Shown here one piece after another: positions 1-4,926 of a stretch of 5,275 bases of DNA. Each line of letters opens with the position of its first letter. Within the stretch, counting starts at the first letter, position 1. The position numbers and the translations under genes were made by a program. This DNA is from Actinomycetes bacterium (GTDB lineage Bacteria; Actinomycetota; Humimicrobiia; Humimicrobiales; Humimicrobiaceae). The stretch spans positions 1 through 5,275 of the forward strand of contig JAUVXY010000099.1 of NCBI GenBank assembly GCA_030603375.1, in the 5' to 3' direction. The notes under the pieces are model-generated. The model was not told the origin of the DNA. It did no database searches and saw only the letters and a list, made by a program, of their open reading frames with translations.

Positions 1-1
1 C

Positions 2-148
2 CAAAATTTCCTTTTTCCGGAAGGTATTCACTTGGAAAATAATGAATTTCGAACCACCGAAATGAGTAGTGTTTTAAGGGTTATTGAGGATAAAAATTAT
101 GCTCAATCAATCTTGGTTGGGGAGAGAGGATTCGAACCTGCATTTTAA
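2..148 (+). CDS. C-terminal tail of a probable serine site-specific recombinase (5' end outside window)
   Basis: An open frame enters from the left edge and ends at TAA 146-148, giving 48 visible residues. The segment FLFPEGIHLENNEFRTTEM followed by SSVLRVIED resembles the extreme C-terminus of large serine recombinases (resolvase/invertase superfamily), which often carry a short '(L)LFPxG...FRT(P/T)E...I' block after the zinc-ribbon and coiled-coil region. The catalytic N-terminal domain would lie to the left, so the family call rests on this tail alone. The last residues, LVGERGFEPAF, are the translation of a tRNA 3' end read antisense. A recombinase gene whose 3' end overlaps a tRNA-derived attachment core is a familiar arrangement in integrative elements. 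Such enzymes cut and rejoin attP and attB to integrate or excise the element. Alternatives are a tyrosine recombinase tail or an unrelated mobile-element protein. The frame and the tRNA overlap are seen directly; the family is inferred from motif memory. Confidence 0.55.
   Translation, partial: QNFLFPEGIHLENNEFRTTEMSSVLRVIEDKNYAQSILVGERGFEPAF
114..141 (-). other. Orphan tRNA 3' end (T-arm, acceptor strand, CCA): probable att core
   Basis: On the minus strand this reads as the 3' part of a tRNA: T-loop TTCGAAT, T-stem strand CCTCT, acceptor strand CTCCCCA, discriminator A and CCA. The 5' T-stem strand (GCAGG) pairs poorly with CCTCT, with a C-C clash and a G-U, so tRNA identity seems to stop at about position 139. 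No matching 5' half beginning TGGGGAG is found to the right. It differs from the tRNA-Tyr 3' end at 418 at only three of 26 aligned positions, but the acceptor sequence shows it came from another tRNA, possibly a U1-A72 type such as Gln. The recombinase frame ends inside it. The likely role is the crossover core of an integrative element; the alternative is a decayed tRNA. Confidence 0.6.
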
Positions 149-284
149 AATAATGTTAATTTTCCCATCTAAATACACTATATTATATTTCTCAAAACTC
201 AGAATCTATAATTCTTATTATGTGCTCACTAAATATGAATGCCCTTCTTCTCATTTTCCTTTATAATGGTGCTACCACATTTTC
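149..284. other. Intergenic AT-rich stretch, no supported gene
   Basis: Nothing convincing lies between the tRNA fragment and tRNA-Thr(GGT). There is no tRNA 5' half, no convincing terminator and no conserved coding. The only minus-strand mini-frame with a ribosome-site-like AAAGGAA codes for about 20 residues and resembles nothing known. The stretch may be the non-recombinase arm of an attachment site or decayed element DNA. Confidence 0.4.
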
Positions 285-360
285 TGGAGCCCGCGACCGG
301 AATTGAACCGGTGACCTTTTCCTTACCGAGGAAATGCTCTACCAACTGAGCTACACGGGC
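285..360 (-). tRNA. tRNA-Thr(GGT)
   Basis: This is a 76-nt cloverleaf with encoded CCA. The acceptor GCCCGTG pairs with CGCGGGC (one G-U), the D arm is GCTC/GAGC, the anticodon stem is TTTCC/GGAAA, and the T arm is ACCGG TTCAATT CCGGT. The loop TCGGTAA places anticodon GGT at 34-36, so it reads ACC and ACU. The discriminator is U73, as in the tRNA-Thr(TGT) of the same cluster. Position 33 is C instead of the near-universal U. Shifting the loop by one base to make a CGG (Pro) anticodon destroys the stem, so the Thr assignment holds. It is the last tRNA of the three-gene cluster, 57 nt after tRNA-Tyr. Confidence 0.93.
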
Positions 361-417
361 AAATTTACCCACATCACTGCATTAATCTTTTAGGGAGCTT
401 AGTAAAATTAGATTTTA

Positions 418-504
418 TGGTGGAGGAGAGAGGATTTGAACCTCTGAAGGCATTCGCCGGCAGATTTACAGTCTGCTCCCTTTGACCAACTCGGGCACTC
501 CTCC
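418..504 (-). tRNA. tRNA-Tyr(GTA)
   Basis: This is an 87-nt class II tRNA with a long variable arm (around CGGCGAATGCCTTC) and encoded CCA. The acceptor GGAGGAG pairs perfectly with CTCCTCC, the anticodon arm is GCAGA CTGTAAA TCTGC with anticodon GTA, and the T arm is AGAGG TTCAAAT CCTCT. The discriminator is A. The long variable arm with GTA is typical of bacterial tRNA-Tyr. It lies only 4 nt downstream of tRNA-Thr(TGT), so the two are almost certainly processed from one precursor. Confidence 0.96.
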
Positions 505-508
505 ACAC

Positions 509-584
509 TGGAGCCGGCGGACCGACTTGAACGGACAACCTGCTGATTACAAATCAGCTGCTCTGCCAATTGAGCTACGCCGGC
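509..584 (-). tRNA. tRNA-Thr(TGT)
   Basis: This is a 76-nt cloverleaf with encoded CCA. The acceptor GCCGGCG pairs perfectly with CGCCGGC, the D arm is GCTC/GAGC, and the anticodon arm GCTGA TTTGTAA TCAGC gives anticodon TGT and a normal U33. The T arm, GTCCG TTCAAGT CGGTC, has one U-U mismatch at 50-64. The discriminator is U73. It is first in the tRNA cluster, about 20 nt from the predicted -10 element. Thr(TGT)-Tyr(GTA) followed by a second Thr is a conserved bacterial order, often next to tuf/secE genes. Confidence 0.95.
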
Positions 585-603
585 AAATCAATTTTGCCTA
601 ATC

Positions 604-632
604 ATTATCTTCATCTGCTCCTGTTATGTCAA
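604..632 (-). promoter_or_regulatory. Sigma70-type promoter of the tRNA cluster
   Basis: On the minus strand, TTGACA (627-632) is followed by a 17-base spacer and GATAAT (604-609). The -35 is a full consensus match and the -10 misses one base. Transcription would start near position 597, about a dozen bases before the 5' end of tRNA-Thr(TGT). This fits a strong constitutive stable-RNA promoter. Confidence 0.8.
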
Positions 633-670
633 GATGCCAAAACATACTTTTAAAAAATTTCTATTTTCAC

Positions 671-676
671 TATAAT
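671..676 (+). promoter_or_regulatory. Candidate -10 element for the DUF2905-MEMO1-AMMECR1 operon
   Basis: A perfect TATAAT ends 11 bases before the ATG at 688. Initiation about 7 bases downstream would leave a leader of only some five bases, so the first gene could be translated nearly leaderless. No good -35 is seen at the right distance (TTTTAA at 648-653 is weak). In such AT-rich DNA a TATAAT by chance is possible. Confidence 0.4.
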
Positions 677-687
677 TATAAAGTGTA

Positions 688-921
688 ATGGGCTTGGGAA
701 ATTTTGGAAAAATACTAATATTTATTGGCTTAGGCATAATTATATTAGGAGTAGCTGTGTTTCTTTTTTCTAAAGCTCCTTTTGCAGGAAAACTGCCAGG
801 CGATATTTATATAAAAAAAGAAAATTTCAGTTTTTATTTTCCTCTTGGCTCAAGTGTGGTAATCAGTATAATTTTAACTATACTTTTAAATATAGTTATT
901 AGAATCTTAATGAGAAAATAA
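688..921 (+). CDS. DUF2905 family small membrane protein
   Basis: The 77-residue protein has two hydrophobic segments, at about 8-28 and 54-73, flanking a short loop with the family block 'KLPGDIYIKKENFSFYFPLGSS' pattern (around residues 35-56). The KLPGDI...FYFPL signature is what identifies DUF2905, a family of two-helix inner-membrane proteins of about 70 residues with no established function. The length is normal for the family. The Lys/Arg-rich C-terminus (IRILMRK) suggests a cytoplasmic end. No clear Shine-Dalgarno precedes the ATG and a TATAAT lies just upstream, so the message may be nearly leaderless. It is followed after 22 bases by the MEMO1-family gene on the same strand, so it probably heads that operon, though no functional connection to MEMO1/AMMECR1 is known. 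Confidence 0.85.
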   Translation: MGLGNFGKILIFIGLGIIILGVAVFLFSKAPFAGKLPGDIYIKKENFSFYFPLGSSVVISIILTILLNIVIRILMRK

Positions 922-943
922 AACAAAATTTAGGGGCGGCATT

Positions 944-1780
944 ATGGATTTACATAAAGATATAAGAGAAAACATTGCAGCAGGCAGTTTTTACCCGCAA
1001 GACCCGGATGTTCTTAAAAAACAAATAAACGAATTTCTGGATGATGCAGAATCACAAAATTTAAAAAATATAAAAGCGCTTGTGTGCCCTCATGCCGGTT
1101 ATATTTATTCCGGGCAGGTAGCGGCACATTCCTATAAACAAATAATTGGAAGAAAATTTGACTGTGTCATCATAATTGCGCCATCTCATGCAGAATATTT
1201 TGATTTTATCTCTATCTACAGCGGAAAAGCTTACAGGACCCCGCTTGGTCTTGTAGGTGTTGATTCAGAAAGAAGCAAAATCCTTGCCAGCCAGAGCCCT
1301 AACATAAAATTATCTCTCTGCGGCCATAGAAATGAACACAGTCTGGAAGTCCAGCTTCCATTTCTTCAATTAGCTCTGGGAAATTTTAAAGTAATCCCAA
1401 TAGTAATGGGACAGCAAAATAAAAAAAACATTGATGAACTGGGTAATACAATCGGAAACTTATTTAAGAATGATAACATACTAATTATTGCAAGCACTGA
1501 TCTTTCGCATTATTATCCTTACGGGATAGCCGTTTCTTTAGATAAAAAAGTAGAGAAACTGATAAAAGCTTTTGATATTGAAAATTTAGAGGGCGGGTTT
1601 GTTTCAAACAGAATTGAGATGTGCGGCGGCGGGCCAGTAGTTTCAGCTATGATAGCTTCTAAAATTTTAGGAGCTGGCAGCGCTAAAGTTTTATGCTGCC
1701 AAAATTCCGGAGATGTAACTGGTGACAGGAGTGCAGTTGTAGGATATTTATCTGCAGTATTTTACGGTACTTTAATTTAA
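944..1780 (+). CDS. amrB: AmmeMemoRadiSam system protein B (MEMO1 family)
   Basis: The 278-residue protein covers the full MEMO1 family length. Family motifs are visible in order: GSFYP (14-18), CPHAGYIYSG (48-57), APSHAEYF (79-86), EHSLEVQLPFL (131-141), STDLSHY (184-190) and MCGGGPV (226-232). A C-terminal GDRSAVVGYLS block (260-270) follows. By analogy with human MEMO1, whose metal ligands are H49, H81 and C244, the ligands here are H50, H82 and C227. The family resembles class III extradiol dioxygenases, but in bacteria and archaea it is defined mainly by co-occurrence with AMMECR1 and a radical-SAM protein, and its reaction is not established. A purine-rich AGGGGCGG site precedes the ATG. 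AMMECR1 follows 16 bases after the stop, so the two are surely cotranscribed. It is probably cytosolic, with no signal peptide seen. Confidence 0.93.
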   Translation: MDLHKDIRENIAAGSFYPQDPDVLKKQINEFLDDAESQNLKNIKALVCPHAGYIYSGQVAAHSYKQIIGRKFDCVIIIAPSHAEYFDFISIYSGKAYRTPLGLVGVDSERSKILASQSPNIKLSLCGHRNEHSLEVQLPFLQLALGNFKVIPIVMGQQNKKNIDELGNTIGNLFKNDNILIIASTDLSHYYPYGIAVSLDKKVEKLIKAFDIENLEGGFVSNRIEMCGGGPVVSAMIASKILGAGSAKVLCCQNSGDVTGDRSAVVGYLSAVFYGTLI

Positions 1781-1786
1781 AGGAGG
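1780..1786 (+). promoter_or_regulatory. Strong Shine-Dalgarno of AMMECR1
   Basis: AAGGAGG overlaps the last base of the MEMO1 stop codon and lies ten bases before the ATG at 1797. It is the best ribosome-binding site in the window and supports translational coupling of the two genes. Confidence 0.75.
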
Positions 1787-1796
1787 CAATTAAGAA

Positions 1797-2357
1797 ATGG
1801 AAGACATGAATTTAAATACAGAACAAAAAAGCATCCTCTTAAACATAGCAGAAGAGACTATAGAAAGTGCTGTTACTGCCAAAAAAGTTCCTGATTTTGA
1901 CATAAAAGATCCTGTGCTGAACCAAAAATGCGGAGCTTTTGTAACCCTGCATACAAACCATAACCTGAGAGGCTGCATAGGGAACATATCTGCAGAAACA
2001 CCTCTGTGGAAAACCATAAAGAATATGTCTGTAGAATCAGCGCTGAATGATCCAAGATTTCTACCAGTTTCGCCTTCTGAGCTTAAAAGTATAAATATAG
2101 AAATTTCAGTGCTTTCTCCATTGAAAAAAATAACGGATATAAAAGAAATCAAAGTTGGAAAACACGGAATACTTATAAAAAAAAGGTTTCGTCATGGGCT
2201 TCTTCTCCCGCAGGTGGCGACTAATTATGGATGGGACAGGATCCAGTTCTTAGAACAAACTTGCTGCAAGGCTGGCTTGCACAAAGACTGCTTCAAAGAA
2301 AATGGGTGTGAGATCTATATCTTCTCAGCAACGGTATTCAGCAGAAAAGACTTATAA
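1797..2357 (+). CDS. amrA: AmmeMemoRadiSam system protein A (AMMECR1 family)
   Basis: The 186-residue protein has the hallmark LRGCIG motif at 57-62. It also has GAFVTLH (46-52), DPRF (85-88), IEISVLSPL (101-109), GLLLPQVATNYGWDRIQFL (134-152) and a closing EIYIFSATVF (172-181), all in the usual AMMECR1 order and spacing. The start is set by a full AAGGAGG at 1780-1786, ten bases before the ATG; a second ATG three codons on is too far from it. The AMMECR1 domain is conserved from archaea to humans and its biochemical role is unknown. In prokaryotes it is paired or fused with MEMO1 and a radical-SAM enzyme. It is rich in Cys near the C-terminus (C156, C157, C165, C171); C60 in the LRGCIG motif is the conserved one. 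It converges with the CapA-like gene 53 bases downstream. Confidence 0.93.
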   Translation: MEDMNLNTEQKSILLNIAEETIESAVTAKKVPDFDIKDPVLNQKCGAFVTLHTNHNLRGCIGNISAETPLWKTIKNMSVESALNDPRFLPVSPSELKSINIEISVLSPLKKITDIKEIKVGKHGILIKKRFRHGLLLPQVATNYGWDRIQFLEQTCCKAGLHKDCFKENGCEIYIFSATVFSRKDL

Positions 2358-2410
2358 TCCTGCAAGCTAAAAAAGCCGATTGAATCGCAAATTTGCCCGG
2401 TGCCTTAAAT

Positions 2411-4189
2411 TCATCTTATACTCCCATCAAAAATAGACTCTAAAAGCTCCAATCTTTCTTCAGCGGTAGAAATCCTCGGCTGGCTTAAATTCTCAAGCAT
2501 TGTAGTTATTAAAATAGTATTTATGTGCCTGCCGTCATAAAATATATGTTTTGCTATTATTCCTTGTTTTTTCTCTAATTCATTAGCCTGGTTAAAAAAC
2601 AAATTACCAAGCCCGTATGTTATAAATCCATTTTCCCTGAACTCAACACCCATAGGCTGATGCGACTGGCTTCCGCTTACTATATCTGCCCCCGCGTCTA
2701 TAATTCTTCTGAAATCTATAACTTGCTGGCTTGTTGGAAAATAATTATAAGTTTCTACATACTGAAAAGTAAATATTACTATGTACCCTTCCTGCTTTAA
2801 CTCTTTTATAATACTTTCAACTCTCTTAAAATCCTCTTCCATTTGAACCTCATCCCACATATTTATACGCGCGGACCCCGGAGTATCTTCTGTGGCCCAG
2901 TTGTGAGCAGGACCAAAATAATTACATCCCAAAAATGCAATCTTATTTCCATTTACATCAAACAGGGCAGGCTTGTAAGAATCCTCAAGATTTCTTCCTC
3001 CTCCAAAATAAAGCCACCCTTCCCTGTCATACATATCCAGCGTATACAGCATCCACTCACTCCCAAAATCATTCATATGATTGCCTGTAAGCTCAACTAC
3101 ATCAGTGCCAACATATCTTAAAAGTTTAATGTGCTCGGGCCTGCAGCAGAAAACACAGTCCCCGGTCTTTAAATATCTTTCGCCGGCGCACCCCTCCACA
3201 AATGGTATTTCATTACTTATGTGTGTTATATCTGCACTGCGCAGCACATCTGCAATTTTTTCTGCTGGATAAATTGCACCATGCTCGTTCATCCTGCTGC
3301 CAATTGTCTTGCCTTGCGCTGGAGCAGTTACCCCGGTCATAATAACAGTTGTAAGTTTTCCCATATCCCTGTTCGTAACTAAAGTATCTTCTAAAGCATC
3401 TTTTAATTTTTCCACAAGACCAGAATCTGAGCCAGAAATATTTATACTTAAAGTAAGCGGGTACTGTAAAATGTTAAAATCTTTATCAAAAACTGACATC
3501 CCATCCAAATTCAAAATTTTTAATTCAGGCACAATTTTGTCAAAAGGAATAATTGAAAAACCACATTTGCTACATTCAATACTTGAGAGTAAATCTTCTT
3601 CTGCAGTTATTTTTATATTATCATTTTTGCACTTCCCTAAAACCGCTTCAAGAGCAATAAAGACATCTTCGGTAATAATAAGTTCAGGCTGGGTATCCTC
3701 ACTGGAAATATATTTTAAAGAATCATTATTTCCATTCCAGAATTCTCTTATATCTGCCCAGGATATATCATCGCAATATTTAAAAAATGAAACTGCCGGC
3801 ACTAATAGCCAGTAAAGGTTTGAATCTTTATCAGCAAAACCCATCTTCATGCTAACGTCAAAATCATCCCCGCTATCTGCAATTATCAGTTTGCTAAAAT
3901 CTGGATTTCTTCTTATTTTCTGTTCAACTGCATCTTTCAGCCATCCCGGGATACTGTCGTCCATTAATAATTTTACCGGAAGCTCTTCTACCACTTCTTT
4001 ATGCTCTGTTTTGTCTTTTTCCAACTCTTCTTGCGTAGTTTTCTCTTCTGCGATATCTTTAGTATTTTCATTGCTTTCGGTATTCGTGGCAAAAACATTA
4101 ATAATCTGGCATGAAGCAGCAGCGGTGCACAGAACAATAAAAATTAAAATAGATAAAGTTATCTGGGCCGGAAAAATCTTTTTTCTCAT
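2411..4189 (-). CDS. CapA-family (PGA_cap-like) lipoprotein with PBP-like N-terminal region
   Basis: The 592-residue protein starts with a basic, hydrophobic signal peptide ending in AAASC, so C27 is a likely lipidation site. An acidic, Lys/Glu-rich linker (37-70) follows. Residues about 72-270 look like half of a type II periplasmic-binding protein: a DISWADIREFWNG motif (141-153) resembles the 'L..IWxG' element of phosphate/sulfate-type binding proteins, and QYPLTLSI (242-249) resembles their later 'YPL' strand. Residues 280-560 are a CapA/PGA_cap metallophosphatase-like domain: TGVTAPAQG (285-293), HISNEIPF (323-330), ELTGNHMNDFG (366-376), TFQYVETY (474-481), SGSQSHQP (505-512) and YGLGNLFF (525-532). 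CapA proteins act in poly-gamma-glutamate or capsule export or release. Several canonical residues are replaced here, so activity is uncertain. The likely location is the outer face of the cytoplasmic membrane. A weak TAGAGAT precedes the ATG. Confidence 0.82.
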   Translation of the reverse strand: MRKKIFPAQITLSILIFIVLCTAAASCQIINVFATNTESNENTKDIAEEKTTQEELEKDKTEHKEVVEELPVKLLMDDSIPGWLKDAVEQKIRRNPDFSKLIIADSGDDFDVSMKMGFADKDSNLYWLLVPAVSFFKYCDDISWADIREFWNGNNDSLKYISSEDTQPELIITEDVFIALEAVLGKCKNDNIKITAEEDLLSSIECSKCGFSIIPFDKIVPELKILNLDGMSVFDKDFNILQYPLTLSINISGSDSGLVEKLKDALEDTLVTNRDMGKLTTVIMTGVTAPAQGKTIGSRMNEHGAIYPAEKIADVLRSADITHISNEIPFVEGCAGERYLKTGDCVFCCRPEHIKLLRYVGTDVVELTGNHMNDFGSEWMLYTLDMYDREGWLYFGGGRNLEDSYKPALFDVNGNKIAFLGCNYFGPAHNWATEDTPGSARINMWDEVQMEEDFKRVESIIKELKQEGYIVIFTFQYVETYNYFPTSQQVIDFRRIIDAGADIVSGSQSHQPMGVEFRENGFITYGLGNLFFNQANELEKKQGIIAKHIFYDGRHINTILITTMLENLSQPRISTAEERLELLESIFDGSIR

Positions 4190-4338
4190 TTTTATCTCTA
4201 ATTTAATAAGAATTTAAAAAAATAATTTTTAACCCTGAGTAAAAATTAAAATTTCAATCAATATCCTTGTTTTATTCTATATTTTTACAAATAAAAATCA
4301 AAGTAATAAAAGAACACTTATTTTTAAACAAAAAATGT

Positions 4339-4344
4339 TACAAT
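4339..4344 (+). promoter_or_regulatory. Candidate -10 element upstream of bactofilin
   Basis: TACAAT lies about 80 bases before the bactofilin start, in the 236-base divergent region between the CapA-like gene and the bactofilin gene. The upstream -35 candidate (TTATTT around 4318) is poor. The divergent layout requires a promoter here, but the exact site is a guess in very AT-rich DNA. Confidence 0.25.
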
Positions 4345-4425
4345 ATGTTGATACAAATATACTTTTGCTATTACTGGAAGCTTTTTGGCAAATTAAAGTA
4401 AACTTTTTAAAGAAAAGGAACAAAT

Positions 4426-4869
4426 ATGTTTTCAAAAAAAACCTCTGAGATTAAAGGCAGCAAAGCAACGACTATTGTAGGAGAAGGAGTAGTGATAGAA
4501 GGTAAATTTTATTCCCCCGGATCAACGCGAATTGATGGAATGGTGTCTGGAGATATAATATCTGAAAAGGAGTTCATAATCGGAAAGGAAGGAAAAGTAG
4601 AGGCAAGCGTTAAAACAAAAAATGCAGTAATAGCAGGAATTCTTAAAGGAGAGATGATTGCATCAGGAGAAGTAGAGATCACCTCTACCGGGAAATTTGT
4701 CGGAACACTTACACAAAAAGATGCGCTTTTAACCATTTCTAAAGGTGGAGTCTTTAAAGGTGAAAATATTATATCCGCCAAACAGGAAATTTTTAAAATA
4801 GATAAAAGCAACAAAATTATTAGCCTTGATAACAATACTGCTGTTTCTGGGCAAAATACCAGCAAGTAA
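4426..4869 (+). CDS. Bactofilin (polymer-forming cytoskeletal protein)
   Basis: The 147-residue protein has a bactofilin domain (DUF583) at about 14-115. It opens with TTIVGEGVVIEGKF (15-28), followed by short repeating beta-strand units with glycines and hydrophobics about every six residues: IDGMVSGDI (36-44), IIGKEGKVEASV (51-62), AVIAGILKGEM (67-77), EVEITSTGKFVGTL (82-95) and LTISKGGVFKGE (102-113). This pattern forms the right-handed beta-helix that polymerises without nucleotide. Bactofilins scaffold envelope and shape functions at the inner membrane. The short N-terminal tail and the polar Lys/Asn-rich C-terminal tail (116-147) are typical disordered flanks. AAGGA six to seven bases before the ATG supports the start. 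The gene is divergent from the CapA-like gene and convergent with UPF0280, so it appears monocistronic. No neighbouring M23 peptidase, a common partner elsewhere, is in the window. Confidence 0.92.
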   Translation: MFSKKTSEIKGSKATTIVGEGVVIEGKFYSPGSTRIDGMVSGDIISEKEFIIGKEGKVEASVKTKNAVIAGILKGEMIASGEVEITSTGKFVGTLTQKDALLTISKGGVFKGENIISAKQEIFKIDKSNKIISLDNNTAVSGQNTSK

Positions 4870-4897
4870 CAAAATTCTAAAAATGTAGTAAACAGGC

Positions 4898-4918
4898 ATA
4901 AGCTATCTGCTTGCTTAT
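4898..4918. terminator. Weak hairpin between convergent bactofilin and UPF0280 genes
   Basis: A perfect six-base inverted repeat, ATAAGC...GCTTAT, with a nine-base loop sits in the 57-base gap between two convergent stop codons. The position suits a bidirectional terminator. The stem is short and no clean T-run follows on either strand, so an intrinsic terminator is only possible. Confidence 0.3.
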
Positions 4919-4926
4919 AAAATAAG

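Noticed and set aside
191..263. About 20-codon minus-strand mini-frame preceded by AAAGGAA
   Set aside because: It is too short, has no recognisable sequence and sits in probable element debris.
84..266. 60-residue plus-strand frame containing GREDSNLHF
   Set aside because: The GREDSN string is the well-known spurious translation of a tRNA 3' end, and the rest is AT-rich noise.
1790..2152. 120-residue minus-strand frame opposite AMMECR1
   Set aside because: It lies wholly inside a well-conserved gene on the other strand and shows no family motif or ribosome site.
2387..2396. Palindrome GCAAATTTGC between convergent AMMECR1 and CapA-like genes
   Set aside because: It is a ten-base perfect palindrome with no loop and no T-run, so it is not a terminator; no evidence supports an operator between two gene 3' ends.
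3309..4217. Two long plus-strand frames (168 and 122 residues) opposite the CapA-like gene
   Set aside because: They are Ser/Phe-rich antisense shadows of a clearly conserved minus-strand protein.
4395..4406. Inverted repeat AAAGT-AA-ACTTT upstream of bactofilin
   Set aside because: Five-base AT-rich arms are expected by chance here and there is no second copy to suggest an operator.
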